DNA of 64,000 nt, taken from the NCBI GenBank assembly GCA_022071955.1, contig JAJVIM010000012.1, positions 316,029 through 380,028 on the forward strand, written 5' to 3'. Position numbers and translations under genes: made by a program. How positions within the stretch are numbered: the first letter of the stretch is position 1; the number at the start of each line of letters is the position of its first letter. Positions 44,028 to 51,854 of the stretch are shown one piece after another. The notes below the pieces were generated by a model. That model was given only the letters and a program-made list of their open reading frames with translations. It searched no databases and was not told the origin of the DNA. The DNA comes from Anaerolineae bacterium. GTDB lineage: Bacteria; Chloroflexota; Anaerolineae; 4572-78; J111.

Positions 44028-44051
44028 CACGATTATTTGTCTGGTTAAACT
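44024..44051 (+). promoter_or_regulatory. Candidate promoter of the first glycoside-hydrolase-like gene
   Basis: TTGACA (44024-44029) and TAAACT (44046-44051), spacer 16, starting at the end of prmC and 33 bases before the next ATG. Confidence 0.5.
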
Positions 44052-44083
44052 ACTAATTTGCGCACCACAAGACGAGAGAGATT

Positions 44084-47023
44084 ATGTCACCAAAACCCAA
44101 TCCGCTGATCCTGCTCATTGAAAGAATCATCGAAGGCAAATGGAGCGGCCTGTTTGTAAACATCATCATCATTCCGGCCATTGTTTTGTTTGTCCTGTTT
44201 TTGCCGCCAATTTCGCTGGGCAGCCGGCTGATGAGCATTGGTTATACCAAAATTGGCACCGGCGGCGCCACCCTTCAGCAGGATGGCATGACCATCGACT
44301 TTTTGCCGCAGGGCGTGCTGACCTCATTTAGAGCCAAACTCAACGTTATTCCGCGCAGCCAGTTTTTAGAAGGCTCCGCCGGCAGCAGTTTGCTCACCGC
44401 CGCCGAAAGCATCCCCCCCAACCTGATTATGCGCAGCCCGTTTTATCAGATTGAATGGCGCGGCACACCGGCCAAAGCCGTGGTGCTGGAAATCCCCATC
44501 CCCAAAGATATTGACCAGCCCAATTCGCTGGATTTGTACACCTGGCACAACGCAGATTGGCAGTGGCTGCCCAACCACAAACCGGCAGGCGAAGGCGTCA
44601 TTGTGTCTGAGCTGGATTTTACCCCGGAATCGGTGGTGGTGATGTCTACCCACCCGGTTAACCCCAACGTGTCCACCGATTACACCATCAGCGATGTGGT
44701 CTCCGACAACGTTAAAGATACGCTGGTAGAAATCAACCCGCAGGGGCTGACCATTGGCAACGATGGCCGGGTAGAGGGCAAAATTGACCTGCCGCCGGAA
44801 ATTGTCAACTCAACCCTAACCGTGCTGCCTACCATTAAAAACTGGTTTAGCGACGGCTCGCTGCGCTCCGATCTGGTTGACAATATGATCATCGACGAAA
44901 CCGCGCGGCAGCGACACGTGCGGGCCATTGCCGATTTGGTGCAGCGCAACGCCTACCAGGGCATCGATATTGATTACCGCGGCGTAGACGCCGACTTGCA
45001 GGAGGAATATACCTCTTTTCTACGCGAACTCCGGGCTGAACTGCCCGACAACAAACTGCTGTCGGTGCGGGTTGATTTTCCGTTTCAGGTATCCGCCGAT
45101 GAGTGGGAAACCGGCGCGTACAACTGGCAGGCCATCGGCCAGCTTGCCGATGTAGTTAAAGTACCCACCTCGCCCAACCCCGCCGACTACACTCAGGGCG
45201 GCAAAATGGAATCGCTGCTCGATTGGGCCGTGGGGCAGGTGAACCGTTACAAAATTCAGTTGGTGCTGTCTACCCTCAGCACAGAAGAAGTGAACGGCGC
45301 GCTGCACAACATCACTTACCAGCAGGCGCTGGAGCCGCTGGGCAGCGTAACCACCGTTGGCGAAAACCGGGTGGTTAACGCTGGCGACCAGATTGATTTT
45401 ACCCTCGGCGGGTTGCCGGCCACCACCGGCATTCAGTTTGACCGCAACAGCGGTTCGTACTGGTACGCCTACCTGGACCAAAACGATGTCCAGCGCACCA
45501 TCTACCTGGAAAACGCCAGCAGCATTGCCCGCAAGCTGCAATTTGTGGCCCAGTACAATTTGCGCGGCGTGGCCGTGCAACACCTGCTGGGCCAGGATAA
45601 CGACGCCCAGATTTGGGGCGTGATCCGCAAGTTTTTGGATTTGGTCATTCCGCCGGTTGAAAGCCAGTATTCGGTGGTGTGGCGGGTGCAAAACCAGGAT
45701 GGCGGCGTGATTGCCGAAGACGTGGTTGACCTGAGCGCGCCCGATTTTCGCTGGACTGTACCGCCGAGCGGGAGTGCGTACCAGGTTCAAGCCGCGATTG
45801 CCGCCAATCAAAACATCGATGCGGCCGTGCCGCGCGGCAGCGTCAGCGTGCTGGTGGCCACCCCCACCCCGCTGCCCTCGCCCACCCCGGAACCAACCGC
45901 CACTCCGGAAGCAACCGCCACCCCGCCGCCACCACCGCCGCCGGTAGAAGCCGCCCCGCCGCCCGCCGATGCGCCGCCGCCCGAACCGGCCGGCCCCGCG
46001 CCGGTAGCCGCGGCCAAAGGCAATTTGCCCTTTGATTACGGGATTCAGGTTGACCCACGCGGCAACAAAGCCCAAAATGTGAGCTTAATTAAAGGTATGG
46101 GTTTCAACTGGGTTAAATTCCAGATGCCTTGGAAAGATGTTGAAGGTTCGCCGGGCAATTACGGCTGGGGCATGTGGGACGATGTGATTGGCTCGTATGC
46201 TTCGGCGGGCATCAAAGTGCTGCTGAGCATCCCCAAAGCACCGGACTGGGCGCGTCCCGGCGACGACGACAAAAGCGTCGAAGGGCCGCCGGCCGATCCA
46301 GCCACTTACGCCAATTTTGTGGCCAAAGTTGCCGAACGCTACAAAGGCAAAGTGCAGGCCATTGAAATTTGGAACGAGCAAAACCTCTACTACGAGGCCG
46401 GCGGCCAGGGCCGGATTAATGCTGCCGCCTACACCGAACTGCTCAAACAATCGTACAACGCTATTAAGGGCGTCAACCCGGATATGATTGTGGTCAGCGG
46501 CGCGCTCACCCCCACCGGCGCACCCCCGCCCGCCGCGCTCGACGACGTGGAATATCTGCGCCAGATGTACGCCAACGGGGCCAAAGGCTTCTTTGATGCC
46601 GTTGGCGCGCACCCCAGCGGTTTCGCCAACCCGCCCGATGCGCTGTACCAGGGCGGTGACTTTGACCCCACCCGCGGCTTTGACGATCACCGCAGCTTTT
46701 TCTTCCGCAATACAATGGAAGAGTACCGGCAGGTGATGGTGGCCAACGGCGATGGCGACAAAACCATCTGGCCCACCGAGTTTGGTTGGCCGGTGTGGCG
46801 CTTTACCGGCGACGCCCGCTTCACCTTTGCTCAGGGCAACTCGCTGGAAAAACAGGCCCAGTACACGGTCAAAGCCTACCAAATGGGCAAAGAGTGGGGC
46901 TGGGTGGGCACCATGTTCCTGTGGAACCTGGATTACAACGTGACTGCCGGCAACACCGAGCTGGCCAACTTTGGTATTGTTGGTACGCCCACTTACGACG
47001 CGCTGGCCAATATGCCCAAATAA
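44084..47023 (+). CDS. Membrane-anchored protein with degenerate GH18-like and clan-A glycoside-hydrolase-like domains
   Basis: 979 residues. One transmembrane helix (about 22-46) leaves a large extracellular part. The middle domain (about 60-560) ends in a TIM-barrel segment with YQGIDIDYRG at 291-300. This aligns with the GH18 DGxDxDxE motif, but Arg299 stands where the catalytic Glu should be. A Pro/Thr-rich linker (about 585-645) follows. The C-terminal domain (about 650-975) resembles GH39/GH5-like clan A: acid/base candidate Glu765 in WNEQN and nucleophile candidate Glu899 in PTEFGW. It should act on an external glycan; the substrate is unknown. The next gene is a tandem duplicate with an almost identical C-terminal domain. 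Confidence 0.82.
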   Translation: MSPKPNPLILLIERIIEGKWSGLFVNIIIIPAIVLFVLFLPPISLGSRLMSIGYTKIGTGGATLQQDGMTIDFLPQGVLTSFRAKLNVIPRSQFLEGSAGSSLLTAAESIPPNLIMRSPFYQIEWRGTPAKAVVLEIPIPKDIDQPNSLDLYTWHNADWQWLPNHKPAGEGVIVSELDFTPESVVVMSTHPVNPNVSTDYTISDVVSDNVKDTLVEINPQGLTIGNDGRVEGKIDLPPEIVNSTLTVLPTIKNWFSDGSLRSDLVDNMIIDETARQRHVRAIADLVQRNAYQGIDIDYRGVDADLQEEYTSFLRELRAELPDNKLLSVRVDFPFQVSADEWETGAYNWQAIGQLADVVKVPTSPNPADYTQGGKMESLLDWAVGQVNRYKIQLVLSTLSTEEVNGALHNITYQQALEPLGSVTTVGENRVVNAGDQIDFTLGGLPATTGIQFDRNSGSYWYAYLDQNDVQRTIYLENASSIARKLQFVAQYNLRGVAVQHLLGQDNDAQIWGVIRKFLDLVIPPVESQYSVVWRVQNQDGGVIAEDVVDLSAPDFRWTVPPSGSAYQVQAAIAANQNIDAAVPRGSVSVLVATPTPLPSPTPEPTATPEATATPPPPPPPVEAAPPPADAPPPEPAGPAPVAAAKGNLPFDYGIQVDPRGNKAQNVSLIKGMGFNWVKFQMPWKDVEGSPGNYGWGMWDDVIGSYASAGIKVLLSIPKAPDWARPGDDDKSVEGPPADPATYANFVAKVAERYKGKVQAIEIWNEQNLYYEAGGQGRINAAAYTELLKQSYNAIKGVNPDMIVVSGALTPTGAPPPAALDDVEYLRQMYANGAKGFFDAVGAHPSGFANPPDALYQGGDFDPTRGFDDHRSFFFRNTMEEYRQVMVANGDGDKTIWPTEFGWPVWRFTGDARFTFAQGNSLEKQAQYTVKAYQMGKEWGWVGTMFLWNLDYNVTAGNTELANFGIVGTPTYDALANMPK

Positions 47024-47046
47024 ACAAGCGGTAATTCCCGCCCGTT

Positions 47047-47074
47047 TTGCCATTTTGAGCTATCTACTTATACT
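47047..47074 (+). promoter_or_regulatory. Candidate promoter of the second glycoside-hydrolase-like gene
   Basis: TTGCCA (47047-47052) and TATACT (47069-47074), spacer 16, in the 170-base gap. The rest of the gap has nothing else I can name. Confidence 0.45.
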
Positions 47075-47193
47075 ATCAGGTTTGTATCTAATCCTGCGGG
47101 CTGGCTACCGGGAACTGGTCAGTTCCGCCAACCGTGAGGGGGTACGGCTGGTTGTTGGGATTGTAGTAAAGGAAGGAAAAGAGACAAGTCGTT

Positions 47194-50130
47194 ATGACAT
47201 CGAGCGCAAAGAACCCCTTTGAACTGATCTTTGAAAGCCGTTTTGGCGGCGTAATCATCAATTTTGTACTGATCCCGCTGCTCATTTTGAGTGCCCTGCT
47301 TCTGCCGCCCATTTCGCTGGCCGACCGCCTGCTCAGCCTTGGCTACGAGCGCATCAGCCGCGATGGCGGCGCAATTCAAGACCCCGACGGCACCCAACTT
47401 ACCTTTTTGCCCGATGGCGTCAGCCGTTCGTTTCGGGTAAAACTTACTGCCATTCCGCGCAGCCTGTTTCTGGAAGGTTCCGCCGGCAGCGCGTTGCTGG
47501 CCGCCGCCGAAGACATTCCGCCCAATCTGGTGATGAAAAGCCCGCTGTACCACATTCAGCTCAAAGGCACCGAACCCACTCAAAACGTCATCAAAATCCC
47601 CATCCCCAACGAGTCCGAACCGTACAGCACGCTTGACCTGTACGCCTGGACCGGCGAAAGTTGGGAGTGGCTGCCCAGCCAGATTATCAACGCCGATGAT
47701 ACAATGGAATCTGCGCTGGACTATTTGCCGGAATACGTGGCCGCCATGCAAACGCACCCGGTCACCCCGCATATTTCCGCCGACTACGCGCCCAACGCCT
47801 TCGCCACCGGCGTGGCGCAAAACACCCTGTCTGAAGTGAACCCGCAGGGGCTGTATCTGGATGCCGATGGCCAGGTGGCCGGTGAGCCGTCACCGTTACC
47901 GGCCGAAGTACAGGGGCCAAACGTGGTGGTTATCCCTACCCTGCGCAACTGGTACGCCGATGGCTCGGTGCGCTCTGACCTCATCGATAATATGCTCATC
48001 GATCCGGCCGCGCGCGACCAGCACGCCCAAACCATTGCCGCCATTGTTAACCGCGACGGCTACCCCGGCATTGATATTGATTACCGCGGCATTTCGCCGC
48101 AACTGCGCGACCAGTTCACCGCCTTTTTGCAAACGCTCCGCGACCAACTGGGGCCGGACAGGCAGCTTTCGGTGCGGGTTGAACTGCCCGCGCCCATCTC
48201 GGCCGATACCTGGGACACCGGCGCGTACGATTGGCAGGCCATTGGACGCATAGCCAACGCGGTTAAAATTCCTACCTCGCCAGACCCGCGCGCCTACGTA
48301 CCCGGCGGCCAAATGGAATCGATGCTGGATTGGGCCGTGGGCGAAATCAATCGCTACAAAATTCAACTGCTGCTGACCACACTCAGCACACTGCAAGTCA
48401 ACGGTATCACCCAGGATATTGGCTACCAGGAAGCCATCAGCCCGCTGGGCGCGGTTTCAATTGTGGGCGGGCAAAATATTGTCACGCCCGGCCAGCAGGT
48501 CGATTTTACTTTGGCCGGCCTGCAAGCCTCCACCGGCGTGCAGTTTGATGACAACAGCGGCACTTACTGGTTTGCCTACCTTGATGAAAATAACACGCAG
48601 CATACCGTTTACCTGCAAACCGCGGCCAGCATTGCCCGCAAACTGCAATTTGTGCCGCAGTACAATTTGCGCGGTGTGGCCATTCAAAACCTGCTCACTG
48701 CCGACAACGACGCCGAAATCTGGAACGTGATTCAAAAATTTGTCGATCTGGTCATCCCGCCGGTTGAAAATCAATTTTCGGTAGTGTGGCGGGTAGAAAA
48801 CCAGGATGGCGGCGTGATTGCCGAAAATGTGGCCGATTTGAGCAACCCCAACTACCGCTGGACCGCCCCCGAAGCGGGCGGCCAGTATCAGGTAGTGGCG
48901 GCCATTGCCTCTAACCAGCAAAATGCCAACGCCTCGGTAGACCGGGGCGCGGTGGCCCTGCTGGTGGCTACGCCCACGCCGGTGCCAACCCCCACCCCGG
49001 AACCAACACCCACCCCGCTGCCTTCGCCCACCCCGGAACCGGAAGCGGCCAAACCCGCGCCGCAGCAACAACAGCAGGCGGCAGCCCAACCCAAACCGGC
49101 CGCGCCGGCAGTAGCCTCGTCGGTGGGCAATTTGCCGTTTGATTACGGGATTCAGGTTGACCCGCGCGGCAATAAAGCCCAAAATGTGGGCTTGATTAAA
49201 GGCATGGGCTTCAATTGGGTTAAATTCCAGATGCCTTGGAAAGAAGTTGAGCCGGCTCCCGGCTCGTACAACTGGGGTTTTTGGGATGACGTCATCGGCG
49301 CGTATGCCGGCAACGGCATCAAAGTGCTGCTGAGCATCCCCAAAGCACCGGACTGGGCGCGTCCCGGCGACGACGACAAAAGCGTCGAAGGGCCGCCGGC
49401 CGATCCCATTAAATACGCCGAATTTGTTGGCCGCGTGGCCGACCGCTATCGCGGCAAGGTACAAGCCATTGAAGTGTGGAACGAGCAAAACCTCTACTAC
49501 GAGGCCGGCGGCCAGGGCCGGGTAAATCCCGCTAACTATGTGGAATTGCTGAAAGCCGCTTACACCGGCATAAAATCGGTCAACCCGGATATGATTGTGG
49601 TCAGCGGCGCGCTCACCCCCACCGGCGCGCCTCCGCCCGCCGCGCTCGACGACGTGGAATATCTGCGCCAGATGTACGCCAACGGGGCCAAAGGCTTTTT
49701 TGATGCCGTCGGCGCGCACCCCAGCGGTTTCGCCAACCCGCCCGATGCGCTGTACCAGGGCGGCGATTTTGACCCCAACCGCGGCTTCGACGATCACCGG
49801 AGCTTTTTCTTCCGTAATACAATGGAAGAGTACCGGCAGGTGATGGTGGCCAACGGCGATGGCGACAAAACCATCTGGCCCACCGAGTTTGGCTGGCCGG
49901 TGTGGCGCTTTACCGGCGATGCTCGCTTCACCTTTGCCCAGGAAAACTCGGTGCAGCGCCAGGCCGAATACACGGTCAAAGCCTACCAAATGGGCAAAGA
50001 GTGGGGCTGGGTGGGCACCATGTTCCTGTGGAACCTGGATTACAACGTGACTGCCGGCAACACCGAGCTGGCCAACTTTGGGATCGTCGGTACGGCCACT
50101 TACGATGCGCTGGCCAATATGCCCAAATAG
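47194..50130 (+). CDS. Tandem paralog: membrane-anchored GH18-like/clan-A glycoside-hydrolase-like protein
   Basis: 978 residues with the same plan as the preceding gene: transmembrane helix (about 26-46), degenerate GH18-like barrel (YPGIDIDYRG at 290-299, Arg298 in place of Glu), and a linker of Pro-Thr-Pro-Glu repeats then poly-Gln. The clan-A domain has Glu764 in WNEQN and Glu898 in PTEFGW. The N-terminal half is clearly diverged from its neighbour. The last 330 residues are nearly identical, including long runs of identical DNA, which suggests recent duplication or gene conversion of the catalytic part. GGAAGG lies rather far (about 17 bases) before the ATG. The extracellular glycan substrate is unknown. 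Confidence 0.82.
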   Translation: MTSSAKNPFELIFESRFGGVIINFVLIPLLILSALLLPPISLADRLLSLGYERISRDGGAIQDPDGTQLTFLPDGVSRSFRVKLTAIPRSLFLEGSAGSALLAAAEDIPPNLVMKSPLYHIQLKGTEPTQNVIKIPIPNESEPYSTLDLYAWTGESWEWLPSQIINADDTMESALDYLPEYVAAMQTHPVTPHISADYAPNAFATGVAQNTLSEVNPQGLYLDADGQVAGEPSPLPAEVQGPNVVVIPTLRNWYADGSVRSDLIDNMLIDPAARDQHAQTIAAIVNRDGYPGIDIDYRGISPQLRDQFTAFLQTLRDQLGPDRQLSVRVELPAPISADTWDTGAYDWQAIGRIANAVKIPTSPDPRAYVPGGQMESMLDWAVGEINRYKIQLLLTTLSTLQVNGITQDIGYQEAISPLGAVSIVGGQNIVTPGQQVDFTLAGLQASTGVQFDDNSGTYWFAYLDENNTQHTVYLQTAASIARKLQFVPQYNLRGVAIQNLLTADNDAEIWNVIQKFVDLVIPPVENQFSVVWRVENQDGGVIAENVADLSNPNYRWTAPEAGGQYQVVAAIASNQQNANASVDRGAVALLVATPTPVPTPTPEPTPTPLPSPTPEPEAAKPAPQQQQQAAAQPKPAAPAVASSVGNLPFDYGIQVDPRGNKAQNVGLIKGMGFNWVKFQMPWKEVEPAPGSYNWGFWDDVIGAYAGNGIKVLLSIPKAPDWARPGDDDKSVEGPPADPIKYAEFVGRVADRYRGKVQAIEVWNEQNLYYEAGGQGRVNPANYVELLKAAYTGIKSVNPDMIVVSGALTPTGAPPPAALDDVEYLRQMYANGAKGFFDAVGAHPSGFANPPDALYQGGDFDPNRGFDDHRSFFFRNTMEEYRQVMVANGDGDKTIWPTEFGWPVWRFTGDARFTFAQENSVQRQAEYTVKAYQMGKEWGWVGTMFLWNLDYNVTAGNTELANFGIVGTATYDALANMPK

Positions 50131-50216
50131 CTACTTTTGAACGTATTTTTGCCTGAAGCAGAATGGGCAACCTGGCCCTGCCTGCAAGCTCTTTTATAAT
50201 GTAGAGGTTTCAATTT

Positions 50217-51707
50217 ATGACTCAACAACGTCATTTGCAACCACAAAAAAAGGATTTCAACTACTGGTTGCTGCTGCCGATTGTAGGCGGCCTCGGATTG
50301 GTGATGATGTTGCTGTGCGCCGCCGCGTTTGCCGCGTACGCCATCTTCTTTTATGAACCCAGCGCCCCGGCCAGCCGTCCCGCTGCTACCGCCACGCTGG
50401 AAATTGTTCGCTTTTCGCAAGAGGGCCAGGCGCCGGCGGCTACCCCGGCGCCCATCCAACAACCCGCCGAAACCAATCCTGCGCCGCCCGCTGAACAACA
50501 ACCGACCGAACAACCCACCGAACAGCCGGCGGCCGCCGCGCCAACCGATCCCGGCAGTTCACCCGAGGCTAATCCTGGCCCCACAACAGCCCCCGAACCG
50601 GCCCAACCCGCTGCCGTTGCGCCGGTGATCAACAATGCGCCGGTAACTATGACCTCGCCGGATTACGGCATGCAGGCGTTCCTCTTTTGGCAGGCGGAAA
50701 TCGCCGACCGGGATTTGAAACTCATCGAAGACGCCGGTTTTCACTGGGTTAAACAAGAGTTTGCCTGGCGCGAAATTGAGCCGGTCAACAAAGGTGAGTT
50801 CGATTGGAGCCGCACCGACCGGATTATGGACCAGGTAGATGCGCACAACCTCAAAATAATTGTGCGGCTCGGTGTGCAGCCACAGTGGGCTGGCGGCGGG
50901 TACCCGGAAATTGGCCCGCCCAACAACCTGCAGGATTTTGCCGATTTTGCCCGCGCCGTGGCCCAACGCTACAAAGGCCGCATCGATGCCTACCAGGTTT
51001 GGAACGAACCCAACCTGGCCCGCGAATGGGGTAACCGCCCGCCCAACGCCGGCGAATACACTCAAATGCTCAAGGCCGTCTCGGAAGCGATCAAAGCGGT
51101 AGACCCCTACCCCGTCATTATCAGCGCCGGCATGGCCCCCACCACCCGCAACGACGACGTGGCCCGGCCGGATGTGTACTACATTCAGGAAATGTACGAT
51201 GCCGGCGCGGCCCAATATTTTGATGCGCTGGGTGCGCACGCGCCCGGTTACGCCTCGCCGCCGGAAATGGACCCCGCCGAAGTGGCTCGCACGCCCGGCC
51301 TGGCCAACCCCGGCGACTTCAAACCGGAAAACAACGTGCCGGAAGAACTGCGCCGAACCTACTGCTTCCGCCACGTTGAAGATATTCGCCAGATCATGGT
51401 TAAAAATGGCGACGAAGCCAAGAAAATTGTGCTGCTGGAGTTTGGCTGGACCATCGACCCGCGCCCTGACTCGCCTTATAAATGGCACGCCGTTTCGCCG
51501 GAGCAACAGGCGCAATATTTCATTCGCGCCTACCAGTACGCCAAAGAAAACTGGCAACCCTGGATTGGGGTAATGAGCCTGATCTACGTGGCCGATCCCA
51601 AGTGGACAATGGACGACGAGCAAACCTACTGGAGTATTGTTTATCCCACTTACCCGGAACTGACCGCCGCCCCGGCCTATTTCGGCCTGAAAGATATGTC
51701 CAAATAG
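50217..51707 (+). CDS. Membrane-anchored clan-A glycoside-hydrolase-like protein, single domain
   Basis: 496 residues. An N-terminal transmembrane helix (about 17-44) is followed by a Pro/Ala/Thr/Gln-rich spacer (about 50-140). A single catalytic-type barrel (about 145-490) has acid/base candidate Glu264 in WNEPN and nucleophile candidate Glu408 in LLEFGW. It lacks the GH18-like middle domain of the two upstream proteins but is related in its barrel (GFHWVKQEFAWREIEP against GFNWVKFQMPWKDVE). TATAAT at about 50195 and GAGG before the ATG support expression on its own. With its neighbours it forms a surface glycan-processing locus; the substrate is unknown. Confidence 0.82.
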   Translation: MTQQRHLQPQKKDFNYWLLLPIVGGLGLVMMLLCAAAFAAYAIFFYEPSAPASRPAATATLEIVRFSQEGQAPAATPAPIQQPAETNPAPPAEQQPTEQPTEQPAAAAPTDPGSSPEANPGPTTAPEPAQPAAVAPVINNAPVTMTSPDYGMQAFLFWQAEIADRDLKLIEDAGFHWVKQEFAWREIEPVNKGEFDWSRTDRIMDQVDAHNLKIIVRLGVQPQWAGGGYPEIGPPNNLQDFADFARAVAQRYKGRIDAYQVWNEPNLAREWGNRPPNAGEYTQMLKAVSEAIKAVDPYPVIISAGMAPTTRNDDVARPDVYYIQEMYDAGAAQYFDALGAHAPGYASPPEMDPAEVARTPGLANPGDFKPENNVPEELRRTYCFRHVEDIRQIMVKNGDEAKKIVLLEFGWTIDPRPDSPYKWHAVSPEQQAQYFIRAYQYAKENWQPWIGVMSLIYVADPKWTMDDEQTYWSIVYPTYPELTAAPAYFGLKDMSK

Positions 51708-51713
51708 TGATGA

Positions 51714-51834
51714 GTTTTAAGTTTTGAGTTCGTGTTGAGTGTTGTGTGTTCCGTTCATTCGCCATTCGCAATTCTGCTGAGGAGGAAAAGTGAGATGATG
51801 CATAGCTCAGATTCAGCCTTCAGCCTTCAGCCTT
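51714..51834. repeat. Heptanucleotide arrays upstream of the PTPS-related gene
   Basis: GTTTTAA/GTTTTGA/GTTCGTG-type words run from 51714 to 51755, CATTCGC twice and AATTCTG from 51756 to 51776, and CAGCCTT three times at 51814-51834. A strong ribosome binding site (AGGAGG, 51780-51785) lies between the arrays. Confidence 0.8.
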
Positions 51835-51854
51835 TATCTGATGAGGCGCAATAA
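51795..51854 (+). CDS. Short upstream ORF overlapping the PTPS-related gene start
   Basis: AGGAGG at 51780-51785 is nine bases before ATG 51795 (a second ATG follows at once). This frame encodes 19 residues, MMHSSDSAFSLQPLSDEAQ, and stops at 51852-51854, 14 bases inside the next gene. The three CAGCCTT units lie within it. The ATG of the large gene at 51841 has no ribosome binding site of its own, so the short frame is either a coupling leader or the out-of-frame true start of the large gene. Removing one 7-base unit would join the two frames without a stop. Confidence 0.55.
   Translation: MMHSSDSAFSLQPLSDEAQ

Noticed and set aside
48457-49989. 510-codon open frame on the minus strand
   Set aside because: Antisense to the second glycoside-hydrolase-like gene; a similar antisense frame exists over its paralog, as expected from shared codon use.
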